Assembly: GCF_014705715.1 (NCBI RefSeq)
Contig: NZ_JACXLC010000001.1
Location: forward strand, 850,457 to 914,456
Origin: Erythrobacter rubeus
GTDB lineage: Bacteria > Pseudomonadota > Alphaproteobacteria > Sphingomonadales > Sphingomonadaceae
Length of the DNA: 64,000 bases
Direction of reading: 5' to 3'
A model generated the notes under the pieces. That model had not been told where the DNA came from. It saw only the letters and a program-made list of their open reading frames with translations, and did no database searches. Both the position numbers and the translations under genes were made by a program. This document shows, one piece after another, positions 25,120 to 34,535 of this stretch; position 1 is the first letter of the stretch; each line of letters opens with the position of its first letter.

Positions 25120-26367
25120 TTAGCTGCCGAGCAGCCGCTTCTCTTCCGCTTCCATGTAACCGCGTGTGATCGGTAGGGCATGGCGGCTGCGCGCGTACTG
25201 GATCTGGTAATTGCACATGCTGCCATATTCGAAGACGGTCGCCGCTCCGGCGAGGTAGAACGTCCACATTCGGTAGAAGCGCGCATCGTACATCGCGATG
25301 ATGGCATCGCGATTGGCTTCGCAATTCTCGTACCATTTGTGGATCGTCTTCGCGTAGTGAAGGCGCAGGGTTTCGACATCGGTGGCGATCAGGCGAAACT
25401 TCTCCGACGCAGCGACCGTTTCGGACAAAGCCGGGATATAGCCACCCGGGAAGATGTATTTCCGAGTGAACGCATCGGTTGCACCGGGCACGCCCATGCG
25501 GCCAATGGTATGGAGCAGCATCGAACCGTCATCGGTGAGCAGGTTCGCGCATGCTTCGAAAAACGTCTCGAACTGCGGCTGGCCGACATGTTCGAACATG
25601 CCGACCGATACGATGCGGTCGAACTTGCGCCCTGCGGCTGCGAAATCGCGGTAATCGACAAGCTCGATGCTGACCTTCTCGGTGACGCCCGCATCGGCGG
25701 CACGCTCACGGGCAAGTTGGGCCTGCTCTTCCGACAGCGTGATCCCGGTTACGTGCACATCGTAATTCTTGGCGAGATAGATCGCCATACCGCCCCAGCC
25801 GCAGCCGATATCGAGGACGGTCTGCCCCTTGGATAGCGTAAGCTTTGAGGCGATATGGGCGAGCTTCGCCTCCTGCGCTTCGCCCAACGTCATGTCATCG
25901 GACGGCCAATAGGCGCAGCTGTATTGCCAGTGCTCGTCGTCTAGCATCAAGGCATAGAGATCGTTGCCGATATCGTAGTGGTGCGCCACATTGTCCTTGG
26001 CGCTGACGGCATTGTTGACCTTTTCGACCGCCCAGGTCGCGCGGTCGACGATCCGGCGCATCAATTTGGGCGAGGCGATATCGCCGCCCTGATCCCACGG
26101 ACTGTTCGCCCGAAGCAGGGTGACAAGGCCCATGACATCGCCTTTTTCGATGATCAGGCGGCCGTCCATGAAGGCTTCGGCTGCGCCAAGGCGCGGGTCC
26201 ATGATGATGTCGCGCGGTACCTTGCTGTCGGTGAAGCGGATGACGATTTCCGGAAAGCCTTCCGCGGCCTCGCCGAAAGTGTCGGCGCTGCCATCTGCGA
26301 ATACGACACCAAGCCGTCCTTGCTTGATACCTTTGTTCAGGAATTTTTCGAGTAACGTCTTGCTCAT
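25120..26367 (-). CDS. cfa: cyclopropane-fatty-acyl-phospholipid synthase family methyltransferase
   Basis: Adds a methylene group from SAM to unsaturated acyl chains of membrane lipids. It has 415 residues. The family block NVAHHYDIGNDLY is at 126-138, the SAM site VLDIGCGWGG at 184-193, and GGYIPALSE and the YEN/CEANRDAI segment lie toward the C-terminus. The N-terminal 100 residues form the usual lipid-binding domain. ATG 26367 starts MSKTLLEKFLNKG. It ends ten bases from the convergent His-rich gene. It may raise membrane stability under stress; regulation is not visible. Confidence 0.9.
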   Translation of the reverse strand: MSKTLLEKFLNKGIKQGRLGVVFADGSADTFGEAAEGFPEIVIRFTDSKVPRDIIMDPRLGAAEAFMDGRLIIEKGDVMGLVTLLRANSPWDQGGDIASPKLMRRIVDRATWAVEKVNNAVSAKDNVAHHYDIGNDLYALMLDDEHWQYSCAYWPSDDMTLGEAQEAKLAHIASKLTLSKGQTVLDIGCGWGGMAIYLAKNYDVHVTGITLSEEQAQLARERAADAGVTEKVSIELVDYRDFAAAGRKFDRIVSVGMFEHVGQPQFETFFEACANLLTDDGSMLLHTIGRMGVPGATDAFTRKYIFPGGYIPALSETVAASEKFRLIATDVETLRLHYAKTIHKWYENCEANRDAIIAMYDARFYRMWTFYLAGAATVFEYGSMCNYQIQYARSRHALPITRGYMEAEEKRLLGS

Positions 26368-26453
26368 TGAATCGTCGCGCCTTTTTGAGGGACCCCATTG
26401 GCGTACAAAGCCATGCCTTTTGCTCCTGTCAACAATAGGATACTCTGATTGGC

Positions 26454-26894
26454 ATGGCCGAGCCGAAAACAGCGAAAACCGATGCGACTGTCAGTGATTT
26501 CCTCAATGCAGTGGAGCCCGAGAAGAAGCGGGCCGAGGCGCGCACGCTCGATGCGATGTTTCGCAGGGTGACGGGCGAGGAACCGGCGCTCTGGGGGCCA
26601 AGCATTATCGGGTACGGCGAATACCGGACGGTCTACGACAGTGGACGCGAGGTGCACTGGATGCGGACCGGTTTCAGCCCGCGAAAGGCCAAGCATTCGC
26701 TGTATCTCATGGGCGGCTATTGCGACGATATCGCCGCGAAAGAGCGCGACGATGCGCTGTCGCGGCTGGGCAAGTACAAGACCGGCAAAAGCTGCCTCTA
26801 CGTCAACAAGCTGGCTGATGTAGACCTGAATGTACTCGAAGAACTTGTCACGAATGACTGGGCTGCGATGAAGCGGATCTATCCTCCGGAGTGA
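26454..26894 (+). CDS. DUF1801 domain protein
   Basis: 146 residues. The pattern VSDFLNAVEPEKKRAEARTLDAMF, then WGPSIIGYG and the GFSPRKAKHSLYLMGGY segment, is characteristic of DUF1801 (YdhG-like) proteins, small soluble alpha/beta proteins of unknown role. Its last 16 bases overlap the end of the convergent SDR gene. The start ATG follows GGC with no strong ribosome site. Confidence 0.85.
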   Translation: MAEPKTAKTDATVSDFLNAVEPEKKRAEARTLDAMFRRVTGEEPALWGPSIIGYGEYRTVYDSGREVHWMRTGFSPRKAKHSLYLMGGYCDDIAAKERDDALSRLGKYKTGKSCLYVNKLADVDLNVLEELVTNDWAAMKRIYPPE

Positions 26895-27670
26895 TCGCTC
26901 GCTTGCCGAGCCTTCACCTGCTCACGCGCAAGCCAGATCACGTCGCGATCCTGATCGAGCAGGTGCTGACCGCTGTCGATGTAGAGTGTCTGCCCGCTCC
27001 GCGCCGCACCCGTCGCGAGAAACAAAGCGGCATCCACAATCTCGCTTGCGCCGGTTTTCCGCTTCAGCAGGTTGAGCCGGTGCGAGACTTCGGTCTCCTC
27101 TTCGCTCTGGTCATGGCTCGCGAGGATCGCACCCGGTGCGATCCCGTAAATGCGAGTTCTCGGCTGGTCCGCGCTCTTCGCAAGCATGCCGATGGTTGCA
27201 GAAAGCGCATGCTTGGACATAGTGTAGCTGAAGAAATCGGGATTGGGATTAGCCAGCTTCATGTCGGTGATCTGGATCACGCAGCGAAGATCATTGCTTT
27301 GCGCGCGTTGCAGGAACAGCTGGGACATGCGCGCGGGGGAAAGCGCATTGATCTGCATCGCTTCCCGGTTTGTCTCCGGGTCAAGATCGGTCGCACCGTC
27401 ATAGCTGAAGACCGATGCGGAATTGATCAGGCAGCGCCAATCCGAAATTCGGCCAGCAAGCTCCAGTATCATTTCTACTGCAGCCTCATCGTCGCTCAGA
27501 TCGCATTGCACGATCTCGGCGGAGGGTAGAGCTGCAGCAAGCTCCTCGGCAGGCCCGGACGATGAGTTGTAGTGGACTACGACGTGCCAGCCGGCTTTCG
27601 CGAAACCTCGCGCCATCTCCGCACCAATTCGCGTGGCACCTCCGGTAATCAGGACGGCAGGGCGTGTCAT
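26879..27670 (-). CDS. SDR-family oxidoreductase, pteridine-reductase-like
   Basis: 263 residues from ATG (MTRPAVLITGGATRIG); a GTG nine bases upstream is an alternative. The loop TGGATRIG, with Arg following, is typical of pteridine reductase / FolM-type SDRs. Other motifs are NSASVF (NNAS-like), the catalytic Tyr-x3-Lys in YTMSKHAL, and GIAPGAI after it. It probably reduces dihydropterins with NADPH, but no folate gene is adjacent, so the substrate is open. Confidence 0.82.
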   Translation of the reverse strand: MTRPAVLITGGATRIGAEMARGFAKAGWHVVVHYNSSSGPAEELAAALPSAEIVQCDLSDDEAAVEMILELAGRISDWRCLINSASVFSYDGATDLDPETNREAMQINALSPARMSQLFLQRAQSNDLRCVIQITDMKLANPNPDFFSYTMSKHALSATIGMLAKSADQPRTRIYGIAPGAILASHDQSEEETEVSHRLNLLKRKTGASEIVDAALFLATGAARSGQTLYIDSGQHLLDQDRDVIWLAREQVKARQASDHSGG

Positions 27671-27726
27671 CGTCCGCACGCCTATCAGCGCACGCCTACA
27701 GGTTCAATTGTGGGGCTAGCAGCCGA

Positions 27727-27765
27727 ACAAAAAAGGCGCTGCCGACCGATGGGATCGACAGCGCC
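27727..27765 (-). terminator. intrinsic terminator of the glycine-zipper gene
   Basis: On the minus strand the stem GGCGCTG...CAGCGCC is followed by a run of seven T-rich bases (CTTTTTTG). It lies about 25 bases after the stop of the gene at 27791. Confidence 0.8.
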
Positions 27766-27790
27766 AATAGCCTAGTGATTTGTTCGAGAC

Positions 27791-28297
27791 TTAGCGGCAG
27801 CGTGCTCCGCCGCGGTCGATCTCACGGCCAAGGACCGCGCCCAGTGCGCCGCCGAGCAGCGTGCCGACGGTGCGATCGCCTCTTGTATCGATTGCGCGGC
27901 CAAGCAGCGCACCACCGGCTGCACCGATGATCAGGCCGGTCGTGCCGTTGTCGCGGCGGCAATAATACCGTCCGTCCCGGCCACGCCAGACGCGATCACC
28001 GCGGCGAATGCGCCGTGGCTCGATGTACCGGCCGCGGCGATCGTAAATCCGATCACGCCGACGGTCATAATAATCGTCATCGTAATAATCATCGTCATAC
28101 CGGACGTAATCACGATACTTTCCTCGACGACCATATGCGCGCGCATGTGGCGGCGGGTCGCGCGTCAGTTCGACAGGCGCGGTACCGGTCCAGCTTGCGA
28201 TAGGAGCGACAGCGGTCGGCGCAACCTCAGCGGCCTGCGCCGGAGCGGCGATGGTGGAGAGGGCGGCGGCGGAAACGAGTGCGGTGAGAATCTTCAT
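27791..28297 (-). CDS. glycine-zipper 2TM domain secreted protein
   Basis: 168 residues with signal peptide MKILTALVSAAALSTIAAPAQA. The middle is rich in Arg, Asp and Tyr (YDDDYYDDDYYDRRRDRIYD), and the C-terminus has two glycine-zipper helices (GLIIGAAGGALLGRAI and VGTLLGGALGAVLGREI). Such proteins insert in or attach to the outer membrane or periplasm; the precise role is not known. A clear terminator follows. Confidence 0.82.
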   Translation of the reverse strand: MKILTALVSAAALSTIAAPAQAAEVAPTAVAPIASWTGTAPVELTRDPPPHARAYGRRGKYRDYVRYDDDYYDDDYYDRRRDRIYDRRGRYIEPRRIRRGDRVWRGRDGRYYCRRDNGTTGLIIGAAGGALLGRAIDTRGDRTVGTLLGGALGAVLGREIDRGGARCR

Positions 28298-28423
28298 GGT
28301 GGGTTGCCTTTCCCTTGATTGGGTTTCCGCTATTTGGTTCAGGTAAGGCGAACCTAAGATGAACGATTTGTTGGAGGGTGCTCGCCATGGTCGAGCCGTT
28401 GATCCTACGCGACGAAGTGTTTT

Positions 28424-29074
28424 TCAGCCGAGTTTTTCGGTAGCCTTGGTACGCAGTTTCGGGGCGAGCCGCCCAAGGGACGCCAGCTCCTCCAACTCCT
28501 CGCGACTCGCCTTTCCCGCGACCAGCGCAGAAAACGTTCGCGCAACGCTCCATTTCTCGTGGCCTGTCTCAAGACGCTCAAGCACATCGCCCGCCTGCGC
28601 ATTGCCGATTTCGAGCACACGGAAGTACCATCCGCACCGTCCGGTCTTGATGATCCTTGCTACCATGCCTTTCGAATCGGTCTCTGCTCCGAAGCGGTGC
28701 TCGATCTTCCAGCAGGGCTGACGCGGCTGGCTGATCTCGAGCAGCGCGTCGCCAAAGCGGAAGCGGTCCCCGATATGCACATCGTGCTCCGAAATGCCTT
28801 CGACCGCGAGGTTGGAGCCAAAGGCTCCGGGTTGATCAAGCAATTCGAGGTCGCCCAGCTGCTCTCGCCAGTATGCATGGTGGTCGAGCGGGTAGAGGTG
28901 CACCGCCATCTCAGGGCCTCCGTGTACCCGCCGATCGGCCTGCTCATCGGGTGCGAAGCCCTCTTCAAGGATCTGGACCACGCCCTCGCGAGGACGCTTT
29001 GCAATCGCGCTCGTTTCCGCTCCGTTGAAGGGACGGGCGGTGCCGGTGCAGATAGCGGTGACTGTGTGTTTCAT
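28424..29074 (-). CDS. MOSC domain protein (YiiM-like)
   Basis: 216 residues. The MOSC fold carries RRVHGGPEMAVHLY near residue 50 and the conserved cysteine Cys121 in PRQPCWKIEHRF, thought to bind sulfur or molybdenum cofactor. YiiM proteins reduce N-hydroxylated compounds with Moco, and the C-terminal three-helix part is present here. The ATG overlaps the stop of the methyltransferase gene (ATGA), so the two are co-translated. Confidence 0.87.
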   Translation of the reverse strand: MKHTVTAICTGTARPFNGAETSAIAKRPREGVVQILEEGFAPDEQADRRVHGGPEMAVHLYPLDHHAYWREQLGDLELLDQPGAFGSNLAVEGISEHDVHIGDRFRFGDALLEISQPRQPCWKIEHRFGAETDSKGMVARIIKTGRCGWYFRVLEIGNAQAGDVLERLETGHEKWSVARTFSALVAGKASREELEELASLGRLAPKLRTKATEKLG

Positions 29075-29667
29075 GGTTTCCTGACAGTTAGAGCGATCCA
29101 GTCGCGAGGCGTCCCATCGCTGCCTTTTCCGGCGTAAATCGTTTCGTCGACGAGCTCGAAGCCGGCTTCGGTATAAGCATTTCGAAGCCAGTCAGCCGAG
29201 GGAAAGTTATGAAGCCTGCCCAGCAGATCGCGCCCTTCGCCATCGCCAAGCTTGAAACTCGCCAAGTGCAACCCGGCGGGGACCAAGGCATCTTTGATCC
29301 GGCCAAGCACGCCCGGCAACTCGGCTCGCGCGCAATGCAACAAGCAGGCATGGGCCCAGACTGCATCGTAGTTGGCAGTGAGAGAGAGCTCATCGAACCG
29401 CATTAAGCGGGCGCCGACATCATGACGTTCGTTGGCTTTTGCGACCATGGCGGGAATGCCGTCGGTTGCGTCGAGTTGGAAACCCCGTTCTTTGATCCGT
29501 GCGGCATCCCGTCCGGCTCCGCATCCCAGTTCGAGAACACGGGCGCCCGGTTTCAAGAGGTCGAGAAATTCGTCGAGGAACCGGCTGTGAGAGACTGCGG
29601 AGCTGAGCGAGAAAAAAGGCGCTCCGCTCTGATAGAAATCGTAAGTGGCCTGATCGATACCCGTCAT
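29071..29667 (-). CDS. class I SAM-dependent methyltransferase
   Basis: 198 residues from ATG 29667 (MTGIDQATYDFYQSGAPFF), preferred over an ATG 54 bases upstream because homologues of this kind begin at this motif. The SAM-binding site VLELGCGAGRDA is near residues 44-55, and YDAVWAHACLLH gives the post-II motif. The substrate is unknown. Its stop overlaps the MOSC start by four bases. Confidence 0.82.
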   Translation of the reverse strand: MTGIDQATYDFYQSGAPFFSLSSAVSHSRFLDEFLDLLKPGARVLELGCGAGRDAARIKERGFQLDATDGIPAMVAKANERHDVGARLMRFDELSLTANYDAVWAHACLLHCARAELPGVLGRIKDALVPAGLHLASFKLGDGEGRDLLGRLHNFPSADWLRNAYTEAGFELVDETIYAGKGSDGTPRDWIALTVRKP

Positions 29668-29731
29668 TTGACTCGCAAAGGCTGAGGGCGCGCCGACTGC
29701 TTTAGTCGAGCGCGTCCTCATGGTTCAATCA

Positions 29732-30127
29732 TTAGTAGCGATATCCGAAGCGTTTGCCTTTGAACTTCTTCTTGGTGATGTGATGCTTGCGGTCGTCGTG
29801 ATGATCGAATTTGCGGTCATGGAAATACGCATCGTGGTGGCGATCATGGATGTGGTGCTTCTTCTTGAAACCACGGTGGCCTTTATGAAAGCCCTTGCGG
29901 TGGAAACCCTTGCCATGGCGGAATTTGCCGAAGCGCTTTCCGCGAAAGCCGCGATGATGTCTCTTTCCGAGTTCCGAAGTTTGCACGGTGGTGGGCGATT
30001 GCACATCAAGCACGGCGCTTTGGGACACTGCGGGAGCAGCGGATGGTGCGACCGACGTGGCAGCGCCGGCAGGGGTAGCGAGAACCGCAAAGGCTGCGGC
30101 GGAGAGAGCGATCAGGGACTTTTTCAT
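29732..30127 (-). CDS. secreted His/Lys-rich low-complexity protein
   Basis: 131 residues with signal peptide MKKSLIALSAAAFAVLATPAGA. The second half is almost wholly His, Lys, Arg, Phe, Gly and Asp (KGFHRKGFHKGHRGFKKKHH). It is strongly basic and would bind metals or polyanions. AAAGGA precedes the ATG. No family is recognised beyond small basic secreted proteins of sphingomonads. Confidence 0.65.
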   Translation of the reverse strand: MKKSLIALSAAAFAVLATPAGAATSVAPSAAPAVSQSAVLDVQSPTTVQTSELGKRHHRGFRGKRFGKFRHGKGFHRKGFHKGHRGFKKKHHIHDRHHDAYFHDRKFDHHDDRKHHITKKKFKGKRFGYRY

Positions 30128-30243
30128 TTCCAGTGTTCCTTTAATTTAACGCTTCGAATGATCCGAGCGTGACACTGGAAAGTTCGCTGGTAATCGCGGT
30201 CAGGTTACCAACTTGCAATTATAACAGGGTGTTAATGTAGCGT

Positions 30244-31482
30244 TCAGCCGCTGAGCGCGGCTGCTTCGCGATCGCGCTGTGCCCGGCTTTTCTTTTGCGC
30301 AGCCGTCTTCAACTGGCCGCAGGCAGCATCGATATCCCGCCCGCGCGGCGTGCGCACCGGAGCGCTGATGCCGCCTTCGAAAACGATCTTGGAAAAGCTT
30401 TTGATCCGGTCGGGGTCGGAGCATTCATATTCTGCGCCGGGCCACGGATTGAACGGGATGAGATTGACCTTCGCGGGAAGATCGAACTTCTTGAGCAGGC
30501 GGACAAGCTCGCGCGCATCTTCGTCGCTGTCGTTCTTGTCTTTCAGCATCACGTATTCGAACGTGATCCGCCGCGCATTGGACGCCTTGGGGTAATCCGC
30601 GCACGCCTGAAGCAGTTCTTCGATCCCGTATTTCCGATTGAGCGGTACGATCTCGTCCCGCACCGTCTTAGTGACGGCGTGGAGGCTGATTGCGAGGTTC
30701 ACGCCGATTTCTTCGCTGCACCGTTCCATCATCGGCACGACACCGCTGGTGGAAAGGGTGATGCGCCGTTTGGAAAGGGCGAGGCCGTCCCCGTCCATGA
30801 CGAGCTGCATCGCGTCGCGAACATTGTCGAAATTGTAGAGCGGTTCGCCCATGCCCATCAGGACGATATTCGTGAGGAGACGGCCGTCGGCGGTGTAATG
30901 GCCCGTGTCTTCGGTGTCATCGAGCCCGTCCATCCGACCCTTCGGCCATTCGCCGAGCGCATCGCGCGCCAGCATGACTTGCCCGACGATTTCGCCGGGC
31001 GTGAGGTTTCTTACGAGCCGCATGGTGCCTGTGTGGCAGAAGGTACAGTTCAGCGTGCAGCCGACCTGGCTCGAAATGCATAAGGTCCCGCGATCTGCAT
31101 CGGGTATGAACACCATCTCGAAATCGTGGCCATCGGCGGTTTGCAGCAGCCACTTGCGAGTGCCATCATTGGAATGCTGCGCCTCGACCACCTCTGGGCG
31201 GCCGATGACGAAACGCTCGGCGAGCCACGGGCGCATGGTCTTCGCGATGTCGGTCATCGCTTCGAAATCGGTGACGCCGCGATGATAAAGCCAGTGATAC
31301 ACCTGCTTTGCGCGCAGCTTGGCCTGTTTCGCATCAAGCCCGGCGTCTGCAAACAATTCGCGGATACGCGACTTCGGCAGACCGATCAGGTCGATGCGGC
31401 CGTCTTCGCGCGGCGTAATGTCACGCGCGACGGGGACGGGATCCACCTGGCCGGGGATCGACATGAGTTCGGTATCTGCCAT
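30244..31482 (-). CDS. rlmN: 23S rRNA (adenine2503-C2) / tRNA methyltransferase
   Basis: Radical-SAM enzyme that methylates C2 of A2503 in 23S rRNA and A37 in some tRNAs. 412 residues from ATG 31482. The 4Fe-4S cluster motif CTLNCTFC (Cys142, 146, 149) and [10 protein letters not shown] are present. The catalytic Cys of the C-terminal region is in [12 protein letters not shown]. The frame stays open for 67 codons upstream, but that part is antisense-like. It follows slt-greB-IalB-like on the same strand. Confidence 0.96.
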   Translation of the reverse strand: MADTELMSIPGQVDPVPVARDITPREDGRIDLIGLPKSRIRELFADAGLDAKQAKLRAKQVYHWLYHRGVTDFEAMTDIAKTMRPWLAERFVIGRPEVVEAQHSNDGTRKWLLQTADGHDFEMVFIPDADRGTLCISSQVGCTLNCTFCHTGTMRLVRNLTPGEIVGQVMLARDALGEWPKGRMDGLDDTEDTGHYTADGRLLTNIVLMGMGEPLYNFDNVRDAMQLVMDGDGLALSKRRITLSTSGVVPMMERCSEEIGVNLAISLHAVTKTVRDEIVPLNRKYGIEELLQACADYPKASNARRITFEYVMLKDKNDSDEDARELVRLLKKFDLPAKVNLIPFNPWPGAEYECSDPDRIKSFSKIVFEGGISAPVRTPRGRDIDAACGQLKTAAQKKSRAQRDREAAALSG

Positions 31483-31523
31483 GATTGAACGCGCATATAA
31501 TGTGCGCTTGCCGATTTGACCAG

Positions 31524-31988
31524 TCAGCTGGCCTGCGAACAGCCGATCACGGCGGCATCCATGGCGGTGGCGACGCCCGCAAGATTGTATCGATCGGTAA
31601 ACCCGCGCACGCGCACCTGCATCGAATTGGCGGAACGCAGGGCGGCCACGATGGCGGCATTCATCTGCCGATCCTCTGCCCAAGCATTGCGTCCTTGGGC
31701 GATGAGGTTGAAACCTGTCCGACCTACGCGCACGCGCACTCTGCCGCTCGAAGGCGCCTCGCGTGAAAGCCTGATATGCACCTGATTGCGGATGCCTCGC
31801 TTTGGCCAGCTGGCGACAGTGGCATAGGCTACGCCGAGTTCGCGATTGGTCGCCTTGGCTATGGCATAGCAGTTCGCGACGTCACCATCGCGAAACGCTG
31901 CCCAATCCGAATAGACGCCAAGGCTGTCTTTCGCGATTGCGGGCGTGGCAAGGGCGCCTAGCGCCAAGAGGAGAGCAAGCTTACGCAT
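31524..31988 (-). CDS. secreted protein, IalB-like (weak)
   Basis: 154 residues with signal peptide [19 protein letters not shown]. The mature N-terminus [20 protein letters not shown] resembles the start of invasion-associated locus B proteins, and a second Cys lies near the end (IGCSQAS). The ATG overlaps the end of greB by eight bases, so it is probably co-translated with it. Family assignment is tentative; a periplasmic protein of unknown role is the safe reading. Confidence 0.65.
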   Translation of the reverse strand: MRKLALLLALGALATPAIAKDSLGVYSDWAAFRDGDVANCYAIAKATNRELGVAYATVASWPKRGIRNQVHIRLSREAPSSGRVRVRVGRTGFNLIAQGRNAWAEDRQMNAAIVAALRSANSMQVRVRGFTDRYNLAGVATAMDAAVIGCSQAS

Positions 31989-32463
31989 AATCGATGGAGA
32001 TTACTTCCCATTCCTTGGCGCCGCCGGGAAGCCTTACCACCCGCAAATCCCCGACGGATGCGCCGCGAAGCGCCTTTGCCATCGGTGAATTCCATCCGAT
32101 CCGGCCATTTCCTGCGTCTTGCTCATCATCGCCCACCAGCGTCACGGTCTGCCGCTCGTCATCCTCATCGGCAAGCTCGACCCGGGCGCCGAAGAAGATA
32201 CGGGTCCGGTCAGGCTGGTTGGCGGGATCGACCACGCGCAGGATCTTCATCCGGCGCGCGATATAGGCAAGCTCGCGATCGATCTCGCGCATCCGCTTGC
32301 GTCCGTAGATATAATCGCCGTTCTCCGAACGATCGCCATTGCCCGCCGCCCAGCTGACGATCTCCACGATCTCCGGGCGCTCCTTGCCGAGCAAATGATC
32401 GTAGCGCGCCTTGAGCGCCGCCATGCCTTGCGGTGTTATAGGAGGGCCGGGCTTGGTCGCCAC
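31981..32463 (-). CDS. greB: transcription elongation factor GreB-type
   Basis: Rescues backtracked RNA polymerase by stimulating transcript cleavage. 160 residues from GTG 32463 (ATKPGPPITPQGM). The coiled-coil tip carries RSENGDYIYGRKRMREIDREL, the GreB form, with acidic residues for catalysis. The C-terminal FKBP-like domain ends at the stop. The GTG lies eight bases after the slt stop. A longer frame exists upstream but runs through slt. Confidence 0.92.
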   Translation of the reverse strand: MATKPGPPITPQGMAALKARYDHLLGKERPEIVEIVSWAAGNGDRSENGDYIYGRKRMREIDRELAYIARRMKILRVVDPANQPDRTRIFFGARVELADEDDERQTVTLVGDDEQDAGNGRIGWNSPMAKALRGASVGDLRVVRLPGGAKEWEVISIDYA

Positions 32464-32471
32464 TATCTGCT

Positions 32472-34436
32472 CTAAGGCAGGAAAGTGTCGACCGTGCGCG
32501 GCAATCCGGCTTTTTCGGGATACATGTGCGAATAGGTCACCGCGTTCCCGATTACCCGCATCACGTAATAGCGGGTTTCGAAATTGGCTGGGATCTTCTC
32601 GATCCAGGTGACCCAATCGATCTCGCCGCGGCGCGGATCACCATTTAGCTCAAGCCATTGCCGCACTCGTCCCGGACCCGCATTGTAGGATGCGATGGCG
32701 AGCGGGTAAGCGCCGCCGTAAAGGTCCATCCTCCGAGCGAAATGCGCATCGCCCAAGGTGATATTGTATTTCGGGTCTTCGGTCAGGCTGGCGCTCATGT
32801 ACTGGATGCCGAGAATGCCCGCTTCTTCGCGCGCGGTGCTTCGCAGAAGCTGCATCATGCCGATGGCGTTGGCGTGGCTGCGGCGGGTGCGGTCGAATTC
32901 GCTTTCCTGCCGGGCAATTGCATGAACCATCGTCCAGTCATTCACTACCGGCACGTCCACCGTGGGGAAGCCTACCCGCTCGTACCCGACAAGCCCGTTG
33001 GCACCAGCCTCCATGCCGACCACGACTGCCATTTCCTCAAGTCCGGTTTCGGCAGCGAGGTTGTTGACGAGGAGCAGCTCCTCCGGCGTTTCAGCGCTTT
33101 CACCGATGGCCTGGAAGAACCGGCGCTCAGTCCGCCAGTCTCGGCGATTGGCTGCAATCGATCGTATTGCTTTCGTAAGGGAGTCCTCTTCGAATTGAGC
33201 ACGGGTGGCGGCGTCCACCTGAACCTGTGGCAGCTCTTGGAAGTCCGGCATCGGTCTGTCCAACGCGCCAAGCGCGAGCTGCCCATAGTAATAATGCGGA
33301 AACGCAGCCGCCATCTCGAAATAGTTCGTCGCTTCTTGCGTCATGCCGGCCTCGCGTGCTGCGCGGCCTGCCCAATAGAAGCCCTTGGCCTTGGTGAGGG
33401 GAGTCCTCGCAGCCTTGCCATACCGTTCAAACAGCGGCGCGGCGCGCGCACCATCGCGCAGCCGCCACAGCGCATTCGTGCCGCCCATCCACATGAGATC
33501 GGTGTAACGGTCGCGCAGACGGAACGAACCTTGCGAAATATCCTGCCCCGGCTCGAACAGATCATCGATCTTGCTCGTGATCCGCACGGTGTCCGACGCA
33601 CTTGCCGCTTTCGCCACCGCGAGCATGTCGCCGAGGAAATCTTCCGCTTCAATTGCGGGCGCATCGAAGGTCTGGCGGTTCGCAAGCAGCTGTATCGCCG
33701 CATTGGTCTGGCCGCTTCCGCGATAGTAATTCAGCAGATTATAAATGTAGCCCGCGTTCCGCATGGCGTTTGAGGGCACTGTCAAACCGGATTCAAGCGG
33801 GCTCGCTCCGCGAATGAGCGCAAGCCGCGCCAGCGCCATCTCTCTTTCGGATGCGGGGATATTGATGAGCTGCCGCGTCGCCGCCTCACTGTCTCCCTGC
33901 CAAAGCAGCGCATCCATGCGCGCCGCGTGATCGGCATCCGTGAACTGCGAACCGAACAGCCCGAGCATGTACACCTCGGACGGGTCGCTCATCGCGCCGC
34001 CACGCCATGCAGCGCGGGCGACCTCGAGAGCTTCAGGCCTTTGTGCTCCGCCAAGAGCGAGCGCATATCGAGCCCGGCCCGCATTGGTGATCGGCGGATG
34101 CGCATCGAAGAAACTGAGAATTTCGGACTGCACGGGCGCTTCGTCATTCAACCGGTTTTCGGCCCTGATGCGAAGCAGGTTTCCTCGCGGGAAGTCAGGG
34201 TAGGCCATGACAAACCCGGCATAATCGCGAAAGTTCAGTTCATCACTGGCCTGCAAACGCTCCCACTTGCTGATCGCCGCGCCGATCTGCGTCGGCTGCT
34301 GCGCAACCAGATTTGCACTGCGATCAATGCTGCTCGATTGAGATAATGCGGGAACGGAGAGTGCCGCCAAACCGCTTGTGAGGATTGCCGCGAGAGCGAG
34401 GGGGGAGGATTTGATTTTGAAGGCCATGCTGGACAT
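32472..34436 (-). CDS. slt: soluble lytic murein transglycosylase (GH23)
   Basis: Cleaves peptidoglycan glycan strands with 1,6-anhydro product. 654 residues: signal peptide, a long alpha-superhelical domain, then a C-terminal GH23 domain from about residue 500. The catalytic glutamate is in ARQESEFD near residue 509, with GMMQLLRSTA and ASYNAGPGRV after it. AAGGAG lies 12 bases before the ATG. It is the first gene of the slt-greB-IalB-like-rlmN run, divergent from dapA. Confidence 0.93.
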   Translation of the reverse strand: MSSMAFKIKSSPLALAAILTSGLAALSVPALSQSSSIDRSANLVAQQPTQIGAAISKWERLQASDELNFRDYAGFVMAYPDFPRGNLLRIRAENRLNDEAPVQSEILSFFDAHPPITNAGRARYALALGGAQRPEALEVARAAWRGGAMSDPSEVYMLGLFGSQFTDADHAARMDALLWQGDSEAATRQLINIPASEREMALARLALIRGASPLESGLTVPSNAMRNAGYIYNLLNYYRGSGQTNAAIQLLANRQTFDAPAIEAEDFLGDMLAVAKAASASDTVRITSKIDDLFEPGQDISQGSFRLRDRYTDLMWMGGTNALWRLRDGARAAPLFERYGKAARTPLTKAKGFYWAGRAAREAGMTQEATNYFEMAAAFPHYYYGQLALGALDRPMPDFQELPQVQVDAATRAQFEEDSLTKAIRSIAANRRDWRTERRFFQAIGESAETPEELLLVNNLAAETGLEEMAVVVGMEAGANGLVGYERVGFPTVDVPVVNDWTMVHAIARQESEFDRTRRSHANAIGMMQLLRSTAREEAGILGIQYMSASLTEDPKYNITLGDAHFARRMDLYGGAYPLAIASYNAGPGRVRQWLELNGDPRRGEIDWVTWIEKIPANFETRYYVMRVIGNAVTYSHMYPEKAGLPRTVDTFLP

Positions 34437-34535
34437 CGTGGCGATCGGCTCCTTATCAGGCGCTTAACAAAGGGCTCGTCGGTTACGATAATGCCCCGTT
34501 TTCAAAGAATATTGGTACAAACAGGAAGATTAACA

